From: Prochilodus magdalenae
Lineage: Eukaryota > Chordata > Actinopteri > Characiformes > Prochilodontidae
Direction of reading: 5' to 3'
NCBI GenBank assembly: GCA_024036415.1
Contig: JAMWET010001046.1
Location: 248,001 to 312,000 of the forward strand
Length of the DNA stretch: 64,000 bases
Below are positions 37,931 to 49,924 of the stretch, one piece after another. The first letter of the stretch is position 1. Every line of letters begins with the position of its first letter. Below the pieces are notes generated by a model. It saw only the letters and a program-made list of their open reading frames with translations, ran no database searches and was not told the origin of the DNA. The translations under genes and the position numbers were made by a program.

Positions 37931-40900
37931 TCAAGTTGTTTTCAACTCTTCTTTTGGCCTGAAAAGTGGAGGAAAGAAAGGGACTTAGAATTGACTACGT
38001 AAATCATTACATAAAGAGTCCTCAACAAAAGAACCTATTGTTTTGCAAAGTCATATTTGTTCTCAAAAAGGAGTTTAAGAAACTTGACACACATTTGCGT
38101 ACATAGATGGGGAACAGCCTTACCCCTTTGTATCCATTTTCTCCTCTGGAGTTTTCTCCTCCTCCTTTACATCTACAAGATTGGGAAAATTTGCATCATA
38201 TCCTGCACCATGACAATCTTACAGGTGAACCTCAGAACAGAGTGGTATACAAGACACCGATCCACCTTGAACACTCAACTGTCCTGGGCTGACAAACTAA
38301 AGAGAACGCTAAAATGAGTTAACTACACAGAAGGATACTTTGGTCACCATACAGAAAAACGGGCCAGTGAAACAAACAAACTCTTACATAAGAAGCTCCC
38401 TGGTATGTCATGTCAAATTAAGAAAAGAAAAACCAAACAAGATAGGCAATCAGGCTTAAGAGACTAGCAGCAACCTGGTCAACAAGAGCAGCTAATCTAC
38501 CTGAGTAAGGTAAACTGCAGTCTGCTGTACCTGTCTGCTCACCTTTCTTCTCTTCTCCATCCTTGTCTTCCTCAGTCTTCACCCGTTTGGGCTTCTTGTT
38601 CATTGCATTTCTGCGGCCACCTTGCCCTTCATCCTCAGAATCCGAAAACTCCTCATCACAGGCTATTCGCTTATCGTGGGCACGGACTGGTGAAGGAAAA
38701 CAATTGTTTTTACAAATTACTGATCTGGTCAACAGCCAACTGATGCATTGGATAAAGAGAGTCATGAGGTTTTGCCACCCATTCTCGGGCAACAGTTCTG
38801 ATTTGGCACCAAAACTACTTGGTGGAAAGAAAAGTTGGAGTGGTGGGGTGAGCATGTCTGCACTATAATGAAGTGAAAAAGTCAGAGTGAGCAGACTGAA
38901 TTTGCTCCACTGCAGCAGTCTTGTTTGCAAACACTGTTTTCTCAAGGGGGACAATTTAGCACATCTTCCCCCAGGGTAGAAATTAATTTATCAAGCTTGG
39001 CTGAGTTTGAGTTCATTCTGTAGCAGGAGGTGAAGAGGGATGACCTGATGAGGACCTTGTGTAGCCTCTCTTTTTTAATTACAGAGAAAGAAAAATAGGG
39101 AGACATCTCCAAGTAACATTCAAAGGGAATGTTTAAGCAAACTCAAAGGAATTTTAAGCAAAGTAAATAAGTATTACTCACTAGGGATGCGTTTGTCTGG
39201 GTCATCTTCCTCATCACCACTGTCCTCCTGCACTGCATCCTCTGGGATAGCCTGCATTTGCACTCCAGGAGCATGGGGCAACATGCGGAGATTCTCAAAC
39301 AGACGCTGCCTAGATAAAGACAATGAGACAGATAACTCATTTAAGAGTCTTATTGTCCCTACTTTACCACAGGTTAATGTCAGGATCAAATACTGATGTC
39401 TAAAGCAAGTAAAACCAGGCAATGCTACATAGTGCTTTATGTACCACTGCAAACACATAAGGCTTTCTGTTTAATTCACTTACTTGATCTTCTCTAGGTA
39501 GTCGTTTGTGTTCTGGTTGGTCATATTGGATGGGCTGATGTGGAGCTTGAAGTCCGGTCCAAAATACTCAAAGTAGTCATTGTACGGAAGCTCTGAAGCA
39601 CATGAGGAGGAATCACCACAAAACTCAATGAGTACAACAACTACTGATTAGTCAGGCTGCTGTAGAGGGAGCAAAACTCAACTAAGAGATGGGGAAAAGG
39701 GCAACAATGGAAAAGACTATACCGGTGGAAAGACATGACATGTATAAAACCTTACTGCAGAAAGGGCATGTCCCTCATGCCCCAAAAACCACATCTGTGT
39801 CCACTCCCATTTTATATTTACACTTTTGGGTCCCAAATAAATTGAGCCGTTTATTAATGTTAGGGGACATCAAGCAAGGAAAAGATGAACCCAGCTACAC
39901 TATCACTCAAAACTTTGGGGTCTTTCATATGAAAGTAACTTCTGAATATACATGCATATGATTAACAGTATTACATGTACATGATTTAAACTGATACAAT
40001 CTAATTTCTTAGAGACAACTAGTAGGGAGTTGTAAAAAAATAAAAATGATGGTTTTGGATGATAAAGATGCAAGTGATGTTGTACAGATTTCTCCATTAA
40101 GAATTAACTTTAAGATTTTAACCAATAACCAAACCTCTGTTATTAAACAGGTAGTCATGGTAATTTTTAATCTCAACAAATTAGTAGTAGAAGTTCAGCA
40201 TTTAAGTAATAGCAAAAATCATAACGCAATCCAACAGAATAAACATGGTGTCCTATTTAACCAGCCAATAAACTCATTTACTGTCCCTCTCGAATCAGTC
40301 ACTTGAAAGTAGGCTGTTCAAAATGATCATGTGACCGTCATTTGACTGCATGCATTTCAAAAGTTGTTTCACAGCACTGAGGTTTGTTGGATTCAAGCAA
40401 GATAATCCCTTCCATAGAAATAGGGCTAGATCTTTGCTTATGAATTGAAAGTACTAACTGTTGCAGGTGTTCTCCCACAAGAGGAAAACGTTACATATTT
40501 CACTAATTACTAAAACAGGCAGTATGGCAAACTGCAAAGCAGAAAAAGCACATTAAATCACAAGTAACGGCTCAAAAAACCTTGTGCAATAATTCTACCT
40601 AACTGCCTTACCGTTGGGTATAGTGCTGTCCAGGGCTACAGCTGTCTCATAGGTCCAGCAACGAGCCACGTTCCTAATGGTGTAGCCGCCTCCTCCCAGC
40701 ATCAACAAAGGAAGGTTAAAGCTCTTGATGTACTCCACACATTTAGCATGGCCTGCAGGACACAGGACTTCAGTGTTAACAGAAAAATAAAAAATAAAAA
40801 AATAAACACAATAGAGACAACTACATGTTTAGGGATCAGGAAACAATCAGTGCTAGTGACCTTTGATGGTGAGGTTAAAGCATCCCAATCTATCCCCCGA

Positions 40901-42571
40901 CAAAGAATCAGCACCACACTGAAGAACTACAGCACTGGGTTGGTACATCTCCATCACTTTGGCCATGATCTAAAACAGACACATGCAGAGATGTAGACAC
41001 TGTCTGATAACATAACTCATCTCACCAGGTTCTTCCAAATATAGCAACTTACAGGTTTGAATATAGCTTCGTAAGATTCGTCATCAATGCCATCCCTGAG
41101 CGGGTAGTTTACAGCGTAGTACTTGCCCTTCCCTGCACCAATATCCTGCAACAAACAGCATTATTAGCCACACTGATAGACACGTTCATTTAGAGAAACA
41201 AGTAAATGAATTAGGTGCAAAAAAAGAGACAATACATGTGTAGTTACACTTAAATCCACCATATAAAAATAAGAGCTTACTCTGAGGTCACCCGTGCCAG
41301 GGAAGTACTCTCCATACTTGTGGAAAGACACAGTCATGACACGGTCTGTGGTGTAGAAGGCCTCCTCAACGCCATCTCCGTGATGGATGTCGATATCGAT
41401 GTACAGCACTCTTTGATGGTATCTGACAAATTGCATCAAACAAAAGCATTGTATTAATCGCATTCAACTTTCATCTAATTCTCTACATCTGATATGACAG
41501 ACAATCGCATAGCACATATTTAAAAATCCACACACAATAGATTTTTAAAGGCACTGTTTACTGAAAATACTGCACAGAACTGCCTCCTAGCTCCAAATGT
41601 GGATAATGGCCAAGACATGTTTGGTGTCAGAAGTTCCCTCTGTTGCTTAACACAGTGGCTGAGGCTAAATCAACCTGGTCATGGCTTATAGTCTACATTC
41701 AGGCTAAGACAAAACTGCATAAATATAATTTCTCAGTGAACCATTCCACCGTGTTGATCTTCAACAGAGCACTCACTTCAGCAGCTCCAAGATGGCCAGG
41801 ACAATGTCATTGACATAGCAGAAACCAGAAGCCTCAGACTTCTTGGCGTGGTGAAGACCGCCTGCCCAGTTAATGGCGATGTCTGTCTGCTGCTTGTTTA
41901 ATTTTACAGCCCCAGCTAAATAGGAAAAAGCGAGACACAAAAAGAAAGCTATTAAACAAATGCAGTCGCCCATCATTTGCAATGCGCTTGTCATTTACCA
42001 GAGCGCATAAAGATCACTCCCATTAGTTCCAATTAAAAAAAAAAAAAAAAAAAAAAACAACAAAAAAAAAAAAAAAAGTTTGGGCCTCCCCAGTACAAAG
42101 TACTTACCAACAGAGCCGCCTGTTGAAAGCTGACAGAACTCAAATAAGCCGTCAAACACCGGGCAGTCTTCACCAACATTGACTGAAAAATAAAGAAAAA
42201 CAAACAAGAAAGATCAATTTACTGGGTTTGGGAGGGTACATCTAAACATCTGTCTGAGGCCTAATTTGTCTAATATTGCCAATACTAATAACGATGCCAT
42301 CACACATTCCTAACCTAAAGTTGTATTCTGATCAGGCATATTCATTTAACTAAATGTATTTTCTTAATTGAAAGTCAAATCACAGATTTGATCATAGCAC
42401 TACATTTAGTGCATTACTGCAGCAAGCACTCAGTTGAAACCATCAGGAGAGCATGGCTGTTGTTCATGAGTAAACATCTAGTGTTCTATGTCCAAGACGG
42501 TTTAGCAAACATGTTACAAAAACGTGAAGACCAGCCAAACATCTTTAACATGTGCTGTAACATCCGTAATT

Positions 42572-42607
<36 letters not shown>

Positions 42608-44484
42608 CCCCACCCCAAAAAACAAAGTGGACAGCACAGTAAGGTTGGTTTGATTAGGCATTCGCTGGATTTTTATCTCCCATGTTCATGAAAAACACCT
42701 ACAAAAGGGTAACATGCACGTTCTCTCACTTCTGAAAGACCAAGAAACCACATCAAAATGAAAATTTTAGAAACCTGCATCACCAGCACTTTCTGGGACT
42801 GGCCAAACCTTATGTAGAGGAAAGGCTCTCAGGAGTGACCTGATGTGAAATTGCCCCCTTTTAGCCACAAACTATAAAAACAAAAACACACTACAGCGAG
42901 CTGCAAAGCAGTCATTATGAACGATCGAGCTAAGAAAAGCACGCAAGAATTTTTCTTATCCAGTCAGACTGGGCGCAACTGCTGTTTAATGCAACCCATA
43001 AAGTTGGTAAAAACAAAGAACTGATCTATTGGCTTGTGCAGCATGTCTACACCCCCCTGTAACACTGCTCTGCAAAGAGTACAACCTGCAGCTTCCGCCT
43101 GACGTCCAATTTTAGTTTCTAGCATTGCCCCAAGTTACCATGCTCAAAGACTTAAGTTTCAGTTTCTTGCAGGCCTTTAGTTCAACCACATTTAATTACC
43201 CACAAGCAACAACACCCCAAGTGTTAATCACTGAAATAAAAAAAAAAATTCAGAGAAAAATCCCCAGAAATGAAAAAACTTACATCTCTGCATCTGCTTG
43301 CTGTACTCAGACATGTTATCTGGGCGGATGGAACGCAAGAACTTGATGTAGTCATCGCTGTGATACTTGGTCATCTCTTCTGCGTTGGCTTTGTGTGGCC
43401 TCTGTTGACATACAGACATACGCAACATTTCATTTCCAGCACCTATGACTCCACACCTGTGGACGTGAAAGACAGAACTCCCTCCACACTTACATAGATC
43501 TCCATCTTCCTGTACAGCCCATAGTTCAGGAGAAGGTTGTGGGTCATGCGGATTCGGTGGGGCTTCATGGGATGGCCCTGGCCATAGTAGTAGTTCCCAA
43601 CATCACCTGGAAAATGTGAGGAATAAACATTTTTACCACACAAAAAATTTATTATACAGATGATGTTTATTATTTATTAATTATTATTATTAACAATAAT
43701 AGTAATAATAATAAAGAAAAGCAAATAGAAAGCTACCTTTTCATAAATATCTCAATAACGAACAAATGCGTACTGCTTTAAAAGTAAACTTCTAGACAAA
43801 ACTAGAACAAACTCGCATATGATGTTCTTCAGACTACCGGTTCACTGCTGGATGCTTGCAGAAATGTGTGCTATGCTAGCGCTAGCTTAGCTGCCTTCCC
43901 CAACAATGAAGATGCTTCACCAGAAATCCTTCAAGTAAGCCAGATTACTAACTCAATTCCGATCATAAACCAAAACAAGACGAATAATTTGCCATTACAG
44001 TCTATAATCACGCCCATTCCACCAAGTTGGAAAACTAACAAACCAGCTAGGCTAAGCTAACTTCTGTTCTATTTTGCAAGCGTGCTAGCTAGCCAGTTAG
44101 CTAGCTGGCCACGATCTAGCAACAAACGCCAACAAGCTTTAAACATGAGATATTATTCTTACCGAGCACCACAACAAAAAGTCTAACCTTCAAATCTAAA
44201 TAACAACCCAGAACTCGGTAAAAGCTGCGAATAAACTGGAGGCGCTCCGACTAGCAAGCCCTGCGCTAACAGGCTAACGCTAATCACACTGCGCTAGCGA
44301 AACCAAAACGAGCTAACCGGGCTAAACTAAGCGATTTCTACAGCGCATCTGAAGCCAAGTTTTTGCTTTTCGTAGTTTGTAGCGAGGTGAATACTGTAAA
44401 ATCTCCTTGCTCCGGGTGCAGTTTCTTACCGTCATAGTAATAGCAAAAAACTTTCTTCTTTGTTCCTTGCGAAATCAGCGCCAT
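37931..44484 (-). CDS. hdac1: Histone deacetylase 1 (complete, left-arm copy)
   Basis: Class I zinc-dependent lysine deacetylase, the nuclear catalytic subunit of the Sin3, NuRD and CoREST complexes. Exons in transcript order: 44430-44484, 43494-43606, 43284-43401, 42108-42182, 41777-41915, 41281-41422, 41053-41145, 40861-40969, 40612-40752, 39484-39592, 39182-39309, 38543-38686, 38124-38172 and 37931-37958 (TGA). All phases agree; 480 residues. Catalytic and zinc-binding parts are present: [41 protein letters not shown] and [10 protein letters not shown]. The C-terminus has the acidic EEFSDSEDE casein-kinase-2-type segment and [10 protein letters not shown], ending KEELKTT. Oddly, the N-terminus reads [19 protein letters not shown]: it has an extra Phe and an Ile where the right-arm copy has the expected [18 protein letters not shown]. 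Exons 1-3 lie inside the large palindrome. The transcript converges on eif3i. Confidence 0.97.
42030..42077. repeat. Poly(A) tract in hdac1 intron
   Basis: Nearly pure A run of about 45 bases on the plus strand, in the intron between hdac1 exons 4 and 5. Confidence 0.9.
42578..42605. repeat. (CA)n microsatellite, left arm
   Basis: CA run followed by CCCCCCACCCC in hdac1 intron 3. The right-arm counterpart is a longer GT run at 63720-63762, so the arms differ in length here. Confidence 0.93.
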
Positions 44485-44561
44485 GTTCCCTCCGGTCACT
44501 GTGCGACCCGCCGGCTTTCAGCAGCACAGCATCTCGGAGGCGGGTCCTCGGTCCATCTTCA

Positions 44562-44619
44562 CCAATCACCAACCAGCAATCCTCCCTTGGGGCGTTACCG
44601 TTCTGCATCTGGGCCAATC
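44562..44619 (-). promoter_or_regulatory. Paired CCAAT boxes upstream of left hdac1
   Basis: CCAATC occurs at 44562-44567 and 44614-44619 on the plus strand, so each is an inverted CCAAT box (GATTGG) relative to hdac1. They lie about 80 and 130 bases upstream of the ATG and 52 bases apart, as in NF-Y-dependent TATA-less promoters. A GC-rich GGAGGCGGGTC lies between them and the start codon. The function is inferred. Confidence 0.55.
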
Positions 44620-44944
44620 AGGTCGCTCCGCTGTTTGGTCGATTTCTGGTAAGTGTTGGTGCAAGTGTAGGTTCAAAACCTGCTGAACGAGGTGCTTTAA
44701 TGCTGATGAATTAAAATATGAACTTAATTAATGATGTAAAACAATATTTTATACCTTGCTATCTTTTAGTGATGTGCCAGGGTTCATATTCTATAGCCGA
44801 TGATTTCTTCATATGCAGCATTCCTTCTTTTGTCAGTCAGGAAGAAGGATGTATTTGTCCGCTCGTGCTCAAGCAACTTCAAACAAGGACATTGTCTGAT
44901 TCTGATCGATTGCTGGAAGGGTTTGCTTTGATTAGCCTACATTA

Positions 44945-45310
44945 GAAACAGTCTATTAAAAACCATTATACTGGAAATGGCTCTAGACCTGTGCAAGTGA
45001 AAGAGTGCACTGGCTGTTCATCATCCCTTTATCAGTGACCAAGACCGGACCACCTCAGGTCAGGTATTATGTAGGCGGTGGATCATTCTCAGCACCGCAG
45101 CGATGTTGTAGAGGTGTGTTAGTGTGTGTTGTGCTGGTGTAAGTGGATCAGACACAGCACCGCTGCTGGACACCTCAATGTCACTGCTGGACTGAGAATC
45201 ATCCACTAACCAAAACTATCCAGCCAACAGCATCCTGTGGGCAGCATCCTGTGGGCAGCGCCAGTGACCACTGATAAAGCACTATAGCAGTAGCCACCGA
45301 CCCTGATCCT
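44945..45310. repeat. Dispersed noncoding repeat, left arm
   Basis: Block containing GGTCAGGTATTATGTAGGCG-like sequence, GTGGATCAGACACAGCACCG and a short internal duplication of GCATCCTGTGGGCA. It resembles a multicopy fish repeat I recall in many loci. No coding capacity. Mirrored at about 61030-61375. Confidence 0.55.
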
Positions 45311-46109
45311 AGAGATCTACTTTCCAACCTGAATCTAACACGATGTCCCCGTCTTTTACCTGACACCGACACTTTTGATCCAGCTGTTCAAGTACCGATG
45401 AAAAAGTTAAATAGCTGAAGGAGGTGTGGCAGATTGTGGTTGAAACTGGACTACACAGAATAGTAGATCCCCAGGTTTGGTGACCTCTTGACTAGAGCAT
45501 CCCAAGCTTGTTATTTTGCCTCAACTAACAGAGCTGGTTAAAATGATTTCCCTTTTTAAAACTGTCTACTTAGATACTAGATCCAGTTCCTAGAAATGTA
45601 CTCAAAGACGTTTTACTAGAAATACACAAATATCTTTTATCAGCAATAAACCATATTAAAATCCTTGTAAACTATCTTACCTATCGAAAAGGTTTTATAG
45701 AAGGCTGTGGTGCAAAACTACATTCCTGCCTGCATTGGGTTCACACATGAAAACTTCCAGGCCTCATTATAGTACAGATACATCACTAGAGAAAATTGGA
45801 TAGGGTCTGGTAAAATCTCTGATCTAGGTTTGATCTTAGTGTTATATTTGACACGGTGGACCACTTTATCCTACGAGACAGGCTTGAAGACCTAACTTGC
45901 TATCAGTTTATAAATGCAAACAACTAATCACCTGTTCATACAAATGTAAAGTATGGTGTTCCACAGGGCTCTGTCTTAGGAACTCTATTATTTGCATTAT
46001 AGGTGCTACCACTGGATTCTGCTATCAGTATATATGTAATCAGTTTCCACTGCTACACTGATGACTGCAAAACTCTGCATGCAGTTATGTCTCAGGTAGA
46101 TATGTAAAT

Positions 46110-46865
46110 GATTACAGGTGTGGTCTGGTAACATAAGGGCATGCGCACACTGCGAACAGGCTCTGGACGGCCCAGACAGACGACCAGTAGAGAGGATCTT
46201 TTGATCTGCTGACAAGTAAAAGCAGCTCCCAGAGTTTCATTGTCCAGCATCCAGACACAGGTGGCATCTTCATTACACACCCCTGTCTCTTCCCAGACCC
46301 TCTCCGAGAGGCCATTGACAGCCAGATACTATTTCCTTTGTTTGCAGTGGTGTCGTGAACCTGAACTGCCATGGACTGGAACCATATGGTCTTTAGCAAT
46401 GAATCCAGGTTCTGTTTGGGATCCAGCGATGATTGGGTTTGAGTATGTAGGCCTAGTGGTGAGTGCTTCAAACCTGCTATTGCTGTGGAGCAACACACTG
46501 TCCCAACTGCTGGTCTGATGATCTGGGCTATATGTGTTGCTTCTCATGGCATGGCTTCCAACACAGGGCTCGCCCACACAGGGCAAAGGTTTCCCAGAAA
46601 TGTCAGAGCCAGATTGTAACACTTCCTTGGCCTGCCTGGGCACCAGATTTATCACCAATCGAGCATTTATGGGACCAGCTGGGACAGTAGCTTCGGCAAC
46701 CTATGAGTGTGCAGGATCTAAAGGCCCAGCTGCAACATCTGTGGGCAATTGTGCTGCAGGATGCCATGCGGAGCCTGCATGCCTCCATACCCAACCATAT
46801 CTCATCTTGTATCCAGGCAAGAGGCGGCACAACAAGGTACTAGAGCCCACTTTTAAATGTGCAGT
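46110..46865 (+). mobile_element. Tc1-like transposase fragment nested in the LINE, left arm
   Basis: The plus strand encodes WPAWAPDLSPIEHLWDQLG (46651-46690 region), the C-terminal catalytic block of Tc1/mariner transposases, followed in another frame by SIPNHISSCIQARGGTT. Upstream blocks are broken by stops and frame changes. Terminal repeats were not identified. Opposite-strand open frames here are shadows. Confidence 0.8.
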
Positions 46866-48347
46866 TTAGGCAAATCTGTAAAAAGCATTGGTGTCACGCT
46901 CGATCCTGATCTGGCCTTTGATGAACGTATTACTAATATGACTAGAACTGCTTTCCTGCATCTTTAGAATATAGCCAAATTAAGAAATGCACTGGACCTA
47001 CAGGGTGAAGAAACGCTAACTCATGCCTTTTGCTGCTTTGAGGTTGGATTACGGTGGCCATATCAGCTTATTTTGACCTACCACATGCTGGTTGCCAGTT
47101 AAATTAGTTAAATGACCCCCAACTGAAAGTAAGTGAGTGACCCTTTCTCTTGTTATGAACTGTTGAACTGTCTCGCTTACTTGTCATGGCACTGCCTCAC
47201 TATTAGCACCTACAATTAATAAGGTTAAAACAGAAGGTAGAGCCTTTTCATATAACTCACCCCCAGTGAACATAGCATGTGAGTGGAATTGTAAGACATT
47301 TCCACTCCTAGCTCAAAGCATTTCTGTAATCATTCTGGGTTTCCTCTGTTCCCCTCCGCGCTTGCATCGCTCCAGGTCCGCTCCTAATAATGTCATTTAT
47401 GGCCATTTCTAACCAAAATCTTCTTTCTGTGCTACACAGCCTTTATTCATTTTTTAAGCTTGAAGCGACGAACCAGTCCCATGCTAGACAAATGCTAAAC
47501 AAACGCTAATGCTTTTAAGACCACCAAGATCAACAACACTAAGCTGACTCGGTGTAGCACCTGTAGAACTCTGTTGTGATTGGTGAAGATTTGCAGTGTG
47601 TAGGTCTGTTCAACAGTTCCACAGTGCAGACACACTGTATGAACGGCCATCATGTCGAGCTGTAGCAGTCACTGTCGCTTCACTCATGTAACACAGACAT
47701 ATCCAGTTTGGAAAGAGCATCGTCTGCTTTGCAGCATGGAGTCATAGTGGAGTAGTTTTGGAGCAAGAGAGAACACTGATCCACCAGTTGTCTCAAAAGC
47801 TGCTCCACGCTCAAATCAAAGTCATGTTGTTACACTTCCTGGTCAGCTCCCACTCCGCCCTGCTTATATGTTCTATTCAGGATTCAGGAATAGTCTCAGT
47901 TTTTATGTCTGTACTAAAAACCCACTTGTTTAGTCAACCCTTTGGTAGTTAGTGTCTCTGATGAAATGTAAGGATCTGCAGGCTTACTGACCTAATGTAT
48001 TATGGTAAACTGCGAACACTGGTGCTGTTGTCCTCCTGTTCACTCAGGTTTGTTGACGTTGGAGCAGAGGGGTGCTGACATCTCAGAAAGCCCTCATGCT
48101 TTTTAGCCTCTGACCTGCCTTAGTGCCTGCGTCACTACTTGCACTGTGTCAATACTGTGTACTGTTCTTAGTCACCCAAACTGAAGTAACTGTCTGTGTC
48201 TCCTCTCATCATCATACTTACACATCATCACTGTAGGCTCCTAACAGTGCTCACTGGTGTTCATAGACTTAACTCTCATTTTCACTCTGATACGCTCTTA
48301 ACAGTAGTCGTTGGTTTTCACTGTGGGTGTATTTCAATATTACATTA

Positions 48348-48372
48348 CTATTATGATGATGATGATGATGAT
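48348..48372. repeat. (GAT)n microsatellite, left arm
   Basis: Run of GAT units near the LINE 3' end. The right-arm counterpart (near 57940) is interrupted, another difference between the arms. Confidence 0.8.
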
Positions 48373-48789
48373 AAAATGAGCAGTGTTGTAAATAATTGTC
48401 CCTATGAACAAATAAATGTATGTTATGAACATCAGCAATATCTTATAATATGTTTTATTTAGTGTTTGAAATGCAGAATGTAATACTTAATGACCAGCTG
48501 ATACACATGCCAACATGCAAATAAGGAGAGTACCAGCATATACTTGTCCAGTCCAGTTAATGTTTCTCTAAAACTGCATGTTTCACTACAAGCTGACTCC
48601 TAATGACTCTGAATGTTTACATTCCTACAGGTAAATAAATTGGAGTACTGTATTTCTCATACATTCCTCATAAAGGGGAAAGTATATTAACTACTAGAGA
48701 ATAATAAATACTCAAAGATGAACATATAAATGGTTCCCTGCATGGTTGGTTGGTTCTTTAAAACATTGCAATGGTTCTATAAACCACTC

Positions 48790-49160
48790 CTGTCAATCAA
48801 CCAATCAGTCAATATTTATTTGTATAGTGCTTTTTACAACTAATGTAGTCTCAAAGCAGCTTTGCAGAAGGGCGAGTATACAATATACAACAAAAGAAAA
48901 ACACAGAGTCCATGTACAGACATAGGAAAGGAAATCCGAGTAAGCCAGAGGCAAGGAAAAGCTCCCTTAGAGTAAGAAAGAAACCTTGAGAGGAATCAGG
49001 TTTGAGGGAGGAACCCATTTTCTACAGGTCGAACCCGGATGAAGAGATAAAGACACAACAGGTAAAGGTGCTTGTATCTATTAGATACATTCTGATTAAT
49101 CCAGGAAGCAAGTTCAAAGGTAGAGCCAACCTATAGGTTCTCTGTTTGAGAGTTTGTGAT
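48790..49160. repeat. Dispersed fish repeat, left arm
   Basis: Contains ATTTGTATAGTGCTTTTTAC, AAAGCAGCTTTGCAGAAG and GAAACCTTGAGAGGAATC, phrases I recall from a very common fish interspersed repeat. Noncoding. Mirrored at about 57180-57510. Confidence 0.6.
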
Positions 49161-49924
49161 CAGAGCCAGATGCTAGCAACTCTGCTGTGGTCATTGTAGC
49201 CGTTGTAGTCATGCCGGGTAATGAGCTGGAGAACCAGGGCAGGAGACCCATGTTGGAGATGGTGCTCTGGTGACTCTAGCAGCTCTAGGGCTTCCATGTG
49301 ATCACTCAGGAGAAATGTCGCTCCTTGGCTCAACAAAGAGAGAAAAGCGGAGTGTGGAGAGAGAGCGAGAGACAGAATGAGAGAGACTGTTTAGGAGGAC
49401 TGAGAGGTAGGCATTGCAAATGGTTGTATAATATAGTGTGTGTAATCCTGAGAATCCTGAAGAAGATTCCTCTGTGCTGGTAGCTCCTCAGCTCCTTTAG
49501 GATTATAGAACCTTTTCAGTAGTGAGTTAGGGTAAAAGCTCATACAGTAAATGTAGAAGTTCCTCTCTTTATACCTTCACCTGAGTAACCACTAAAGTAT
49601 TTATTTCAAGTTTAGGTGAATAGACTCTAGTGTCTCTCAGTTCACCAGTCTTTAATAGAAGGTCATTAATTATTCTGAGACTGACGTCTATTCAAATCAT
49701 CATAAACACAGAACAAAATTCAGAACAAAGTGACGCTGTACCCTGATTGGTAGACTCGCTTTACGCTTCTCTCGTTTGGACATGTTTGGATGCTGGAGAA
49801 GATTAGAAATGTCATTTCATCGCTTCCTGATGATATCAGGCAGGGTCCTGACCTTTACAGCTTGCCATGGGAAGTCGTCCCGTTCATCACTGTAATAGGA
49901 TTATAAGACAAAAGGAAGGACAGA

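Larger units (their letters stand above)
45430..48470 (+). mobile_element. Degraded L2/CR1-like LINE, left arm
   Basis: RT motifs can be read in pieces: YGVPQGSVLGTLLFAL at about 45950-45998, a YTDD catalytic box at about 46052, then SIGVTLDPDLAFDERI at about 46885-46935 and the C-terminal region near 47900 (VLKTHLFSQPF). There are many stops and frameshifts. The thumb region is separated from the catalytic box by an inserted Tc1 fragment at about 46110-46865. The limits are approximate. Mirrored in the right arm, so the insertion is older than the duplication or haplotype split. Confidence 0.75.

Noticed and set aside
38418..38954. 178-codon single frame on the minus strand
   Set aside because: Only 38543-38686 of it is a real hdac1 exon; the rest is flanking intron read through.
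49025..49040. GTCGAACCCGG resembling a tRNA B box
   Set aside because: No A box or cloverleaf could be drawn around it, and it lies inside a dispersed repeat.
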